Shown piece after piece: positions 9,071 to 18,156 of a stretch of DNA of 64,000 bases. The stretch comes from Paenibacillus sp. H1-7. Its GTDB lineage: Bacteria; Bacillota; Bacilli; Paenibacillales; NBRC-103111. Within the stretch, counting starts at the first letter, position 1. Each line of letters begins with the position of its first letter. The stretch lies in NCBI RefSeq assembly GCF_022354825.1, contig NZ_CP031168.1:8050501-8114500 (forward strand), read 5' to 3'. The notes under the pieces are model-generated. The model was given only the letters and a program-made list of their open reading frames with translations. It had not been told where the DNA came from and searched no databases. A program made the position numbers and the translations under genes.

Positions 9071-9236
9071 GGTTACCCTCCTAATTGAATATTTCTGCAA
9101 TCCGGCCGGTCCCATCCGGCAAACATCATCACACCTATGTATTCCGCAAATCACCGCCATTTTCCTTTGAGAACCAGCCCTTGGCCTTGTACGTTCTTTT
9201 CTGGAGTCACCACAACGGCCTCAAGGTGTCCTACGC

Positions 9237-9336
9237 TGTGGATATCTATTTTTGTGGATATGTTGATAGTGACAGGCAAACTTATGCACACTCTGGTCCC
9301 GGAGTCTGTGGAGATTGTGAATAACATTGTGGATAG
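9237..9336. other. DnaA-box cluster 2
   Basis: Five 9-mers resembling DnaA boxes lie in 100 bases: TGTGGATAT at 9237-9245 and 9253-9261, TTATGCACA at 9282-9290 (opposite strand sense), TGTGAATAA at 9316-9324 and TGTGGATAG at 9328-9336. Each differs from the consensus at one position. The gene-free stretch 9071-9537 holds no other signal I could identify. Confidence 0.5.
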
Positions 9337-9537
9337 TAAAAGAGCACATAGGACAATAAATTAGCCTATTGAGCAATTCGCCCGGTTGGTGTAAGATCGT
9401 CCCACGAGTGCCGAACGGGCCCAGACTTTTCACCCAGATCCGAGACCTAATCATCGTCCAAAGCGAAAGCGTCTCATGACGCTGCGGCTCTCTCCTGCTA
9501 TCCGACACGTTTCATAAAAAGAAAGGGAAGTGACCCC

Positions 9538-11460
9538 ATGAGTAAAGAAGCCCGTCCTGCTGTACAAGCGGCCGAGTATGCTCCCTTAGCGGAGCTGACA
9601 TTGGAGCATGCCGCATTAATTCAATCGATCGGCCAACCGGCCGTGCTTCGGCCCGGAGACGCTCTGCCGGCACTGCGCGTTCGTGCCGCCGCTGCCATAA
9701 GCGTCACGGTGGAGCTTGTGCACGCTCCGGCAGAGCGTATCATTGCCCGGCTGCCTGAAATAGCCGTCGCTGAAGGCCAAGATCGCCTGCTGCCGCTCGA
9801 AGGCGCTGTCCGGGAACACGGCCTCTACGAGATCCGTGTGCAGCTGGACGCCGCCGGCCGGGCGCCTGCTTACGACAGCTTCATGTTCGCCGTCATGAGC
9901 GAAGAGAGTCTGGCCCCGGACCAAAGCCGGCTGGCCTATATGAACGAGAGCGGGAACCTGTCGTACGTTCCCGACTTCAAAGGCAACCGCATTGCCGATT
10001 TCTCCAATTGCGGCTATATGGGCGGCGGCGTCCGTCTGCCGGAGGCGCCGGTCCGCCTCGACATCGCGCCCTCGCCTGAAGAGGGCGATGACACCGAGCG
10101 CATCCAGCGCGCTATCGACGAAGTGGCCGCCCTGCCGATCGGCCGCGACGGGCTGCGCGGCGCGCTGCTGCTGAAGCGAGGAACGTACCGTATCGCCGGT
10201 ACGTTGTTCATCCGCGACAGCGGGGTCGTGCTGCGCGGCGAAGGCCAAGGCGAGGACGGAACGGTCCTGCTCGCCACAGGCGCAACCAAGCGCGACCTGC
10301 TGCAGGTGACGGGAGGCGGCGCCCCACGCCCGCTGCAGGAGACCGCGACGCCGATCACCGACTTGTACGTTCCAGTCGGAGCAAGGACGTTCCACGTCGC
10401 CGATGCCGGCTGTTATTCGATAGGCGATACGGTATCCGTAATCCGGCACGGGAACGCAAGCTGGATTTCCGCGATCGATATGGATACGATCACCCCTCGT
10501 CCTAATGCCGGGGGTACGAAGCAGTGGGGCCCGTTCGATCTCGCCTTCGACCGCGTCGTTACCTGTGTTGAAGGGAACCGGGTCACAGTAGACGCTCCGC
10601 TAGTTAACTCGGTAGAGCACCGCTGGGGAGGCGGCACTCTCGTCAAATACGAAGCGCCGGACCGCATTGAGCAGGTAGGCATCGAGAACCTGCGCGTCGA
10701 TTCGGAATTTAATCCGGATATTAAGGACTCGCAGGTGGATGGCAAAGCGGATTTTACGGAGCCTTATTATGCTGATGAAACGCACGCCGTCAACTTTGTC
10801 GTACTGAACTACGTTCAGAACGCTTGGGTCCGCGATGTGACCGGGTATCACCTGGAACACTCGCTCGTCACCATCGACCGCTACGCGAAATGGGTGACCG
10901 TCCAGGACTGTACCGTCCGCGACATGGTCAGCATCATCACCGGAGGCCGGAGGTACTCGTTCCATGTGACAGGCCAGCTGAATCTCGTGCAGCGCTGCGA
11001 TACGGAAACCGCCCGTCACGCCTTCGTATTCGACTCGCATGTGTGTGGTCCGAACGTGTTCCTAGACAGCGAATCGCGGATCGATTTCAATGCGAGCGAG
11101 CCGCATCACCGCTGGTCTGTCGGAGGCTTGTACGATAACGTCAAGGCGGTGATCTACATTCGCGACAGAGGCTGGATGGGCAGCGGACACGGCTGGGCGG
11201 GTGCCAACTACGTCGCCTGGAACACCGAAGGCGATCTGACGCTGCAGCAGCCTCCCACAGCGCAAAATGTTTCGGTCGGACACGTCGGCCCGCAGACGCC
11301 TCCGTTCCTGCCGAACAAGCACGATATGCGCCCTCGCCAGGACGGCTTCTGGGATCGCTACGGACAGCACGTCAAGCCGCGCAGCCTGTACCTGCAGCAG
11401 CTCGCAGAGCGTCTCGGCGAGCAAGCGTTGCGGCAAATTGCCGATCCGCAGCAATACTGA
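9538..11460 (+). CDS. Right-handed beta-helix protein, pectate-lyase-superfamily type
   Basis: A 640-residue protein without an obvious signal peptide. The N-terminal ~130 residues look like a beta-sandwich. From about residue 165 the sequence matches the Pectate_lyase_3/GH55-like start: DDTERIQRAIDEVAALP, then GALLLKRGTYRIAGTLFI and GVVLRGEGQGEDGTVL. Parallel beta-helix coils follow to about residue 560. Such proteins bind or cleave polysaccharides. The start is set by AAAGGGAAGTGA ahead of the ATG at 9538. It is monocistronic. No catalytic site can be assigned by eye, so lyase or hydrolase activity is not claimed. Confidence 0.82.
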   Translation: MSKEARPAVQAAEYAPLAELTLEHAALIQSIGQPAVLRPGDALPALRVRAAAAISVTVELVHAPAERIIARLPEIAVAEGQDRLLPLEGAVREHGLYEIRVQLDAAGRAPAYDSFMFAVMSEESLAPDQSRLAYMNESGNLSYVPDFKGNRIADFSNCGYMGGGVRLPEAPVRLDIAPSPEEGDDTERIQRAIDEVAALPIGRDGLRGALLLKRGTYRIAGTLFIRDSGVVLRGEGQGEDGTVLLATGATKRDLLQVTGGGAPRPLQETATPITDLYVPVGARTFHVADAGCYSIGDTVSVIRHGNASWISAIDMDTITPRPNAGGTKQWGPFDLAFDRVVTCVEGNRVTVDAPLVNSVEHRWGGGTLVKYEAPDRIEQVGIENLRVDSEFNPDIKDSQVDGKADFTEPYYADETHAVNFVVLNYVQNAWVRDVTGYHLEHSLVTIDRYAKWVTVQDCTVRDMVSIITGGRRYSFHVTGQLNLVQRCDTETARHAFVFDSHVCGPNVFLDSESRIDFNASEPHHRWSVGGLYDNVKAVIYIRDRGWMGSGHGWAGANYVAWNTEGDLTLQQPPTAQNVSVGHVGPQTPPFLPNKHDMRPRQDGFWDRYGQHVKPRSLYLQQLAERLGEQALRQIADPQQY

Positions 11461-11467
11461 GCACGCT

Positions 11468-11505
11468 AAAAAGCACCGTTCCCTGCGTGGGAAACGGTGC
11501 TTTTT
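11468..11505. terminator. Bidirectional terminator (GCACCG family)
   Basis: AAAAAGCACCGTTtCCC-tgcgt-GGGAAACGGTGCTTTTT serves both the beta-helix gene on the left and the DUF418 gene on the right, whose ends face each other. Confidence 0.9.
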
Positions 11506-11525
11506 CTAACTCTGCTGCCGCATGG

Positions 11526-12698
11526 CTACAGCTTCGCCGACGGCTGCTGCTCTGCATACGGCGGCGCAACCCGGCGAAACGCAGGCTTCCGCCCGTACGT
11601 TCCCGCCCTCCAGAGCCACTCTGCCGGCCCCATCCGGTAATGGCGGAACCATACCTTACTTACCGCGATTTGCGCCGCGAAAATGACGATACAGTACATG
11701 GTGCCTGCCCACAGCGGAATCTGTCCCGCGTAGCTCCGTACGAACTGCAGCACGATCATCGTAACGATCGTCTGGGTCAAATAATGGGTCAACGCCATTC
11801 TACCGACGGAAGCCAAGCCTTGGAAGCGGCTTTCGCTGTACCGGTGAAGCAGCCTCAGCAATGTGCATACATAGAAGACAGCCATCGTCTTGCCGCTCAA
11901 ATACGTGAAATGGTACATCGCTTCAGGATAATAAGCGTCATACGCTCCAAAATACCGGAGCATCGGAATGAACAGCACAGCCGACACCGCGAGAGCGATC
12001 CATTGGACGCGCCGTACGACAGCCGGGTTCCACCGGTCGCGGTCGAACCAGCCCTTTTTGCCGGCATACACCCCGAGCAGAAACAGCCCCAACACCTCGA
12101 AGCTCCTCAGCAGCGCATTGGCGATGCCGGCACCGAGCAAATATCGAAGCCGGTCGCCCATATCCGGAAGCTGTGTGAACAAAGGTTTACTGATCTCACC
12201 CGAGAGACTGCTCTGATAGACGGACACCGACACGAGGACAATCAGGACAGTAAACAGTGCGAGCAAGGATAAGGCCCAGATCAGAACGGTTTTGGGTGTG
12301 CGCTTGTAAAACGGCATCAACAGAAACCCTATGATGGCATACGTATACAGCACGTCCCCGAACCAAAGCAGCACCGCATGCGCGATTCCGAACAACAGCA
12401 GAAGCAGCAGCCTGCGGGCAAACAGCCTCTTCGGGCGCAGTCCTTTCCGCTCGGCGCTCTGCATGAACAAATAAAATCCAAGCCCGAACAAGAAAGAGAA
12501 GATCGTATAAAATTTCGTCTGAAACAACATGTCGTACAGCAGACGAATGACGGCGTCGAAGCCGGAATGAACCGGGATAAAGGAGCCTCCGCTGCCGATC
12601 ATTTCAGGAACATTGACGATGAAGATGCCCATGACCGCGAAGCCGCGTATGACATCCAGCGCAACAATCCGCTCTCCGGCGGGCTGCAATGCATTCAT
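11526..12698 (-). CDS. DUF418 (YeiB-like) multipass membrane protein
   Basis: A 390-residue polytopic protein. The N-terminal signature RIVALDVIRGFAVMGIFIVN and the phrase FSFLFGLGFYLF are typical of DUF418/YeiB proteins, which resemble membrane acyltransferases. About ten hydrophobic segments are visible. The C-terminal part (GRMALTHYLTQTI ... GPAEWLWR) matches the conserved end of the family. The ATG at 12698 follows GGGGAGTTGGGTCG. Function is not established for the family. It follows the AI-2E gene on the same strand with a 63-base gap. Confidence 0.88.
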   Translation of the reverse strand: MNALQPAGERIVALDVIRGFAVMGIFIVNVPEMIGSGGSFIPVHSGFDAVIRLLYDMLFQTKFYTIFSFLFGLGFYLFMQSAERKGLRPKRLFARRLLLLLLFGIAHAVLLWFGDVLYTYAIIGFLLMPFYKRTPKTVLIWALSLLALFTVLIVLVSVSVYQSSLSGEISKPLFTQLPDMGDRLRYLLGAGIANALLRSFEVLGLFLLGVYAGKKGWFDRDRWNPAVVRRVQWIALAVSAVLFIPMLRYFGAYDAYYPEAMYHFTYLSGKTMAVFYVCTLLRLLHRYSESRFQGLASVGRMALTHYLTQTIVTMIVLQFVRSYAGQIPLWAGTMYCIVIFAAQIAVSKVWFRHYRMGPAEWLWRAGTYGRKPAFRRVAPPYAEQQPSAKL

Positions 12699-12761
12699 CG
12701 ACCCAACTCCCCTCTCTATCCAGCTTTCCGGCTAAAGCAGCTCCGGATCGGCTTTCTTTCT

Positions 12762-13769
12762 CTACTTGCTCCTTGTATCTACATCGAGAATATCCAGCAT
12801 GAAGACAAAGATCGGAATCCCGAGAATTAAGCCCCATACCCCAAGGTAATGCTCGGAGAAAACAAGAACGATGAACGTATAAAACATCGGCAGGTTCATT
12901 TTGGCCGACATCAGCTTCGGATTGAGAAGATATCCTTCAAACACATGCAGTATAGCGATCATGGAAACGACATAGATGATCATCACCAAGCCGCCGATAT
13001 TATAGCCGATGATGCATAATGGAATGAGTGAAATGACAAATCCGACTACGGGAATGAGGCTAAGCAAGAAGATCATAATGGACAGGGCAAACAAGTATGG
13101 AAAGCCCAGCACCCACAGTCCGATCACGGTAAATACCGTATTGCAGATCGCTATTAATACTTGAGCTTCGATTACCTTGCCGAACGAGAGAATGAACTTT
13201 TTTCCGAAATATTCCAGCTCCTCGTACAGCCAGGAAAGCTTGCTCGTTTTGAAACGGGACGTGAAGGCGACGATTCTCTTTTTTTCGAGAACAAAGACAA
13301 GACTCAATATGATGGCGAGCACGAAGGTCGTACCCCAATTGCTGATTCGGAACACATATTCAAAGCCCTGCTTGACGTAGGATTGCAGATTGAGGTCTTT
13401 CAAGGTCCGGTAAATATATTGGGAAAATTCATCCTGGGGAACCGGCATCACGGTCAGTCCAACCAGAATATCTTTGATTTGCTTGATCTGAACGAGCACC
13501 TTGGGCAAATAGTTGACTATCGAAATGACCAGCGTAGTAATTAAAATCAAATAGAGCAGAATAACGATAACCTTGCTGTTAATCTTTATATATTTATTGA
13601 TTCGCTTGGTCAGCGCTTCCTGAAGACTGTTCATAATATAAGCGATCAGGAAGGTCAACAGAACCAGGTTAAGCATGTCCCTTATGCTGAACAGCAATAA
13701 ACATATAATGGCAAGAATAGCAAATCGCCGAACCGTTAAATTAGCAAAAAACCGCCGAACCGTTTCCAT
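12762..13769 (-). CDS. AI-2E/PerM family transporter
   Basis: A 335-residue membrane protein of the UPF0118 (YdiK/PerM/TqsA) family. Hydrophobic helices cluster at about residues 10-70 and 145-165. The characteristic C-terminal block of four helices from residue 205 on includes LSLIPVVGFVISLIPL and VFEGYLLNPKLMSAKMNLP. Members include sodium/proton antiporters and an autoinducer-2 exporter, so the substrate cannot be called. It could be co-transcribed with the DUF418 gene. Codon use is more AT-rich than its neighbours. Confidence 0.88.
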   Translation of the reverse strand: METVRRFFANLTVRRFAILAIICLLLFSIRDMLNLVLLTFLIAYIMNSLQEALTKRINKYIKINSKVIVILLYLILITTLVISIVNYLPKVLVQIKQIKDILVGLTVMPVPQDEFSQYIYRTLKDLNLQSYVKQGFEYVFRISNWGTTFVLAIILSLVFVLEKKRIVAFTSRFKTSKLSWLYEELEYFGKKFILSFGKVIEAQVLIAICNTVFTVIGLWVLGFPYLFALSIMIFLLSLIPVVGFVISLIPLCIIGYNIGGLVMIIYVVSMIAILHVFEGYLLNPKLMSAKMNLPMFYTFIVLVFSEHYLGVWGLILGIPIFVFMLDILDVDTRSK

Positions 13770-13861
13770 CCATTCATCTCCATTTCAAGTAGTCAGCTAT
13801 TTTGTCCTACCTCCTAGTTTACAGCAATGAAAATGGTCATGGCAATTCCCGCTTTTTCGAC

Positions 13862-13901
13862 AAAAAGAAGAGCCGCCTCCCTCCCGGGCCGATGGCTCTT
13901 T
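13862..13901 (-). terminator. Terminator after the sensor kinase
   Basis: On the minus strand AGAGCCatcGG...CGGCTCT is followed by TCTTTTTG, immediately after the kinase stop. Confidence 0.7.
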
Positions 13902-13905
13902 AGAC

Positions 13906-15447
13906 CTAGCTCACGGAGCTTCCGAACGTGACTTCGCTTTTGCCTGCGAGAGGAACCTCTATCGTAATCTGCGTTCCGGCGCCTACTTCACTTTCTATCC
14001 GCATACTGCCGCCGTAGCTGTCCAGGATTCGTTTGCACACGGCAAGTCCCAAGCCTGTCCCGCTTTTTTTCATAGTGAAGAACGGAGTCAAAATTTTATC
14101 CAGCACTTCCGGAGGCATCCCTTTTCCGGTATCTCTTACGAGCAGCAGGGCGGTTCCCTCTACGGCCTCCGAGGCCAAATGCAGCTGACCTCCCGAATCC
14201 ATCGCTTCCAGCGCATTTTTGACAAGATTCAGCACGATTTGCTTGAAATGGTCTTTGGACACCTTGACCCAAACGGATTCCTCTGTCATTTGAAAAGATA
14301 ATTGTACGTTATACATATGAGCTTCCGATTCGATGAGAGGAATAATTTCTTTGAGGATTTCGTTCAAATCGTTCGTTTCTTCAATGATTACCGTCGGTTT
14401 GCCAACGATCAGCAGCTCGCTTACGATGGTATTTATCCGGTCGACCTCATTCTGGATTAACGAGAAATAATACTGGTCCTTGCTGTCCTTATACTTGGCG
14501 CTGAGCAAGGAGATGAACCCTTTGATCCCTGTAAGGGGATTGCGGATCTCATGCGCGGTGCTTGCGGCGATCGTTCCGATCAGCTTCAGCTTTTCCGCCT
14601 CATTCTGCTTCAGCTCCTGCGCCAGCTTCTGCTTGCTCCTGTACGATTGGATCAGCATGAATAAAATCGTCGCGACAACAAACGCCGTCAGCAAATGAAA
14701 CAGGAAAGGGATCATAACCAGCCCTGCGTAATCGAACGAAACGACCGATTTCACTTTCCATGGAACGACTTCCAGCTTCATGTAGGACGCTGCCGACTTG
14801 GCCTCGGGTACCAGGTCTTCCGATTGAACCAGGATCAGGTTATTCTCGTCAATCAGCTGTACGAATTCCCCGTTCGACAGATCGTTAATGACGTTCTCCA
14901 TCTCGTTAAGCTGGACGCTGCCGATCAGAATACCGCTCAGCTCCCCGAAATGATTCCTTACCGGCGTAGCGAGGGAAAAAATATATCTTCCGGTCACTCT
15001 CCCGAAATGGGCCTCCGAAATACGGGTTTTCCCCGTTTGGATCGCTTCCTGGACGTAGGGACGGTCTATCAGGTTCACCTTATCCGTCAGCACATTGGAG
15101 CTGACAATGATGTCCCCTTCGGTATTCAGCCAGTAAAACCCTGAGAATCTCGCGTCTTTGGTATGCGTTTTATATAAAACTTGTTCAATTAACGATAGGT
15201 TGTCTCCCTGATCGCTCATAAGGACCGCCATACTTTCCAGCCGGCCTATCGTCTCGCTTATGAAGCTTTCGATATACAACGCCTGAAAGCTGGAATGGCT
15301 GCGCGCTTCCGCCTCCAGCTCGGCATGTACTTGCTTCGATTTGTAGTCTAAATAAAACGGGCTTAGGAGCGCCAAGGGCAATAAGACTATACATACGTAC
15401 AAGAAGAAATTCCTTTTATTAAAAGCGCGTTTAAGCTGCTTGTGCAT
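13906..15447 (-). CDS. Sensor histidine kinase with extracytoplasmic Cache-like domain
   Basis: A 513-residue kinase. Transmembrane segments lie near residues 13-33 and 230-255. Between them is a PDC/Cache-like sensor (LIDRPYVQEAIQTGKTRISEA ... YIFSLATPVRN). A short coiled linker leads to the HisKA box TAAHEIRNPLTGIKGF-like (here STAHEIRNPL). The ATPase domain has N-box NLVKNALEAM, G1 DTGKGMP and G2 GTGLGLAVCKRI. The layout resembles sporulation kinases KinB/KinE. The ATG at 15447 is chosen; a TTG nine bases upstream sits too close to AAGGAG. It is an orphan kinase with no adjacent regulator, which fits input to a phosphorelay, by inference. Confidence 0.9.
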   Translation of the reverse strand: MHKQLKRAFNKRNFFLYVCIVLLPLALLSPFYLDYKSKQVHAELEAEARSHSSFQALYIESFISETIGRLESMAVLMSDQGDNLSLIEQVLYKTHTKDARFSGFYWLNTEGDIIVSSNVLTDKVNLIDRPYVQEAIQTGKTRISEAHFGRVTGRYIFSLATPVRNHFGELSGILIGSVQLNEMENVINDLSNGEFVQLIDENNLILVQSEDLVPEAKSAASYMKLEVVPWKVKSVVSFDYAGLVMIPFLFHLLTAFVVATILFMLIQSYRSKQKLAQELKQNEAEKLKLIGTIAASTAHEIRNPLTGIKGFISLLSAKYKDSKDQYYFSLIQNEVDRINTIVSELLIVGKPTVIIEETNDLNEILKEIIPLIESEAHMYNVQLSFQMTEESVWVKVSKDHFKQIVLNLVKNALEAMDSGGQLHLASEAVEGTALLLVRDTGKGMPPEVLDKILTPFFTMKKSGTGLGLAVCKRILDSYGGSMRIESEVGAGTQITIEVPLAGKSEVTFGSSVS

Positions 15448-15552
15448 AGGGAACAAATCTCCTTAGCTCAGGTAGGGATATGTGTATCATACCATCTGCC
15501 CTGGGGTGCAACAATAATATTCGACACGGTCTGTTTTAACTTCTTATCAAAT

Positions 15553-15595
15553 GGAAAAAAAGAAGACCACCGGTCCGAAGACCGATGGTCCTTTG
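15553..15595 (-). terminator. Terminator after map
   Basis: On the minus strand GACCAtCGGTC-ttcg-GACCGgTGGTC is a strong hairpin followed by TTCTTTTTTT, past the methionine aminopeptidase stop. Confidence 0.85.
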
Positions 15596-15668
15596 AAGTA
15601 TGCACTGGGGGTCGCCCCTTATCCGCTGGCAAACGTTCCTATCCGATCGGCTTCCTGCCGGTCAGCGG

Positions 15669-16412
15669 TCAGGCAACCGTCAAAATGACAGGTGCGCCCC
15701 TCGTAATAATGATGGTGTGCTCGTGCTGCGCCGCCAGGCTATGATCGGGCAATCGAAGCGTCCACCCGTCCGGCTGCTCCAGAACATAGTCGGCGCCGGT
15801 GGTCAGGAACGGCTCGATGGTGATGACCTGCCCCGCTCTCAAAGTCCGCTGATCCTGCTTGTTATATACGGGAGCGATCTGCGGTGCTTCGTGAACGGAA
15901 CGTCCGACGCCGTGGCTGCACAGGTTTTCGATGACGGCATACCCTCCGCGCTTCGCCTCGGCCTGGATGATCCTCCCTACCTCGTTCAGCTTCACTCCAT
16001 GCCGGAGCGCGGAGATCACTTTCATCATCGTATCGTGGGTATGCCGGCACAGCCGCGTGACGTCCTCGCTGTAAGGAGCGACCTGGAACGAGTGGCCCGT
16101 ATCGGCGACATAGCCGTTCTTTTCGGCGCAGACGTCGATGTTGATCAAATCGCCCGGCTGAATGACCGTATCCCCTGGAATACCGTGCGCGATATCTCGA
16201 TTGATACTGATACAGGTATGTCCGGGAAAATTAAAGTTGCGCTTCGGTGCCGAGAAGGCGCCGTGGCTTTGAAGAATGCTGCCTCCCAGTTCATCCAGCT
16301 CCTTCGTCGTCATTCCCGCTTTGGTATTTCGCTTCATCTCCTGCAGCGTAACCGCTACAATGCGGCCGATGTCCTTTAGCCCGTCTACATCCTGTTGAGA
16401 ACCGATAGTCAT
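15669..16412 (-). CDS. map: Type I methionine aminopeptidase (MapB/YflG-like)
   Basis: A 247-residue enzyme that removes N-terminal methionine from new proteins. All five metal ligands are visible: two Asp in LINIDVCAEKNGYVADTGHSF, His in SHGVGRSVHEAP, Glu in TIEPF and Glu in QHEHTIII. The substrate-loop His is in ISINRDIAHGIPG. The SAPKRNFNFPGHTCISIN segment resembles the second Bacillus enzyme, YflG, more than the essential ribosomal-operon enzyme. So this is probably the additional copy. The ATG at 16412 has GGGAGGG six bases upstream. It is monocistronic. Confidence 0.9.
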   Translation of the reverse strand: MTIGSQQDVDGLKDIGRIVAVTLQEMKRNTKAGMTTKELDELGGSILQSHGAFSAPKRNFNFPGHTCISINRDIAHGIPGDTVIQPGDLINIDVCAEKNGYVADTGHSFQVAPYSEDVTRLCRHTHDTMMKVISALRHGVKLNEVGRIIQAEAKRGGYAVIENLCSHGVGRSVHEAPQIAPVYNKQDQRTLRAGQVITIEPFLTTGADYVLEQPDGWTLRLPDHSLAAQHEHTIIITRGAPVILTVA

Positions 16413-16578
16413 ATGCATCCCTCCCGATATTCGCTTGCATATTAGCTTATTCCACAAGCTTCCATATTGCTTCTAGCTTACCGTACGGTAAGTAAAATGT
16501 CAAGCGGTGCTTCGTGAATCTTCGAACATAGAGAGAGGATGCAGCGCTTTATGACCGCACCCCATGCCCTGCTCCGCC

Positions 16579-17121
16579 CTATCCCATAGCTGCAGCAAGA
16601 CGGGGACGGCTGTTCTCTTCCCCCATATACCAGAACATGCCCTGGTCCGTCATCACGGACGGGTAGCCCATTTGCCGCAGCATGGCCGTAATGTTGCCGC
16701 GATGATAGGTGGCGTGGCTGACCACATGCATGACGATTTCGGCATAGCTTGTTTCTCTGATGTAAGCGTAAGGGTTATCCAGGGTGATCGTCCGGTCCAT
16801 ATCCTGCTGCTCTTGAAAAAAGGCTTTGTACTCCTCCGCCAGCTCTGCGTACAATCGTTCCATTTCCTCGATGTTTCGGGCCTCCGTCTCATTTTTAACC
16901 GGCCCAATCTCGGCCATGGCTTCCCTTATGCTTCTTCCTTTCATCACGTCTAACCACAAACGATCCGTATTATATACATGAGCCATCACCGTCGAGACGG
17001 TAGGGAAGACGCTTTTGACCTCCATTTCGTAAACTTCCTCCGGAAGCTGCTTTACATGCGCGAGCATCGTCTTGTTCGCCCATACATGATAGATATACAT
17101 ATTTACAGCGTTCGTCGTCAT
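16579..17121 (-). CDS. DinB/YfiT-like four-helix protein
   Basis: A 180-residue DinB-superfamily protein. The three histidines expected to bind metal are visible in the usual places: TVMAHVYNTDRLW near residue 45, and MHVVSHATYHRGNITAMLRQMG near 130. Members are thiol-dependent metalloenzymes or of unknown role. The ATG at 17121 follows TAAGGAGAG; a GTG nine bases earlier is too close to the site. It is a single gene. Confidence 0.88.
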   Translation of the reverse strand: MTTNAVNMYIYHVWANKTMLAHVKQLPEEVYEMEVKSVFPTVSTVMAHVYNTDRLWLDVMKGRSIREAMAEIGPVKNETEARNIEEMERLYAELAEEYKAFFQEQQDMDRTITLDNPYAYIRETSYAEIVMHVVSHATYHRGNITAMLRQMGYPSVMTDQGMFWYMGEENSRPRLAAAMG

Positions 17122-17198
17122 TTGGAACACTCTCCTTAGCGGTTTATTGTATATGGGCTGCCTGCCGGCCCTGATCTCTTATCTTGATTTCAGTGTAC

Positions 17199-17230
17199 AA
17201 AAAAAAGTATGACAGCTGCGTGTCATACTT
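17199..17230 (-). terminator. Terminator overlapping the WYL-regulator stop codon
   Basis: AAGTATGAC-acgcagct-GTCATACTT followed by eight T on the minus strand. The TGA stop of the WYL gene lies inside the left arm of the hairpin. Confidence 0.85.
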
Positions 17231-18143
17231 CGGAATACCGTTTCATCATATTTTCTATTTTCGCTTTGACGGCTGTCCTCAGCTCCTGCGGCCGTACCAC
17301 ATCTGCGTCCTCGCCAAAGCTGAGAATGGTCGATATCAGCCAATCCGCTTTCGCGGAGCTGTAAATTTTCAATCCCATTGTGAGCGAGCCGTCCTCATGG
17401 AACGTCTTCTCCGCATCGAAAAAGAAATCCATCGCCCGTGCCAGGCTGTCCGAGGAAAAATGGAGGACGACTTCGTCCATGTCCTCTGCGCGGGTTTCCC
17501 ATGAACGCCTGGCTTCCTTCGGAGCCGACTCCTGGTGATAGTCCGCAAAGTACTCGGTCGACGAGACGAGCTCCGCCATCCGGGATATTCTGAATTCCCG
17601 GTAGTCCTTGCGTCCCCGGCAAAAGCCGTACAAGTACCAGGAATTGTATTTATACATGAGCCGGATCGGCTCTACCGAACGGCCGGCTCTTTCGTTCTTC
17701 GCGTTGATGTATTCGAACCGTACGACGCGACGGTCGGTAATCGCGGTTCGCAGTACACGCAGTATCTCGTTATAAGCGCGCCGGTTGCCGATGTCCATCG
17801 ACAGGCTCGGCGTCTGGTGATTTTGGATCGTTTGCAGCTTGTTGATCGTTTCCATGGCGCGGTCGTCTTCGAATACGGTGGACATACTGTGCAAAATCGT
17901 AATGAGCGAGCCGACGTCGTAGGAGCCGAGCAGGCTTTTGTCCATCTTGTATTCTTCCATGATGCCGTAGCCTCCGTTGACGCCCTGATACGATACGACA
18001 GGGATGCCGGCGGCGCATATCGCCTCGATATCGCGGTAAATCGTCCGTTGCGATACGTTATATTTCTCAGCCAGAGCCGAGGCCGACAGCACTTCGTTGT
18101 TCAACAGCATGTAGATCATGGAAATAAGCCGTTCTAATTTCAT
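17223..18143 (-). CDS. DeoR/YafY-type HTH regulator with WYL domain
   Basis: A 306-residue transcription regulator. The N-terminal winged helix (residues 1-60, with ALAEKYNVSQRTIYRDIEAI) is followed by a WYL domain near residues 140-215. Its signature RLMYKYNSWYLYGFCRGRKDYREFRISRM contains the W-Y-L triad, and a WCX C-terminal extension completes the protein. WYL regulators sense nucleotides or nucleic acid. It lies 13 bases after the DUF1349 gene on the same strand, so the two form an operon. It has the full family length. Confidence 0.9.
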   Translation of the reverse strand: MKLERLISMIYMLLNNEVLSASALAEKYNVSQRTIYRDIEAICAAGIPVVSYQGVNGGYGIMEEYKMDKSLLGSYDVGSLITILHSMSTVFEDDRAMETINKLQTIQNHQTPSLSMDIGNRRAYNEILRVLRTAITDRRVVRFEYINAKNERAGRSVEPIRLMYKYNSWYLYGFCRGRKDYREFRISRMAELVSSTEYFADYHQESAPKEARRSWETRAEDMDEVVLHFSSDSLARAMDFFFDAEKTFHEDGSLTMGLKIYSSAKADWLISTILSFGEDADVVRPQELRTAVKAKIENMMKRYSEV

Positions 18144-18156
18144 TCCGTTCCCCCTT

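Noticed and set aside
7010..9336. Chromosomal or plasmid replication origin
   Set aside because: DnaA-box-like clusters are present, but there is no AT-rich unwinding element, dnaA, dnaN or rep gene nearby.
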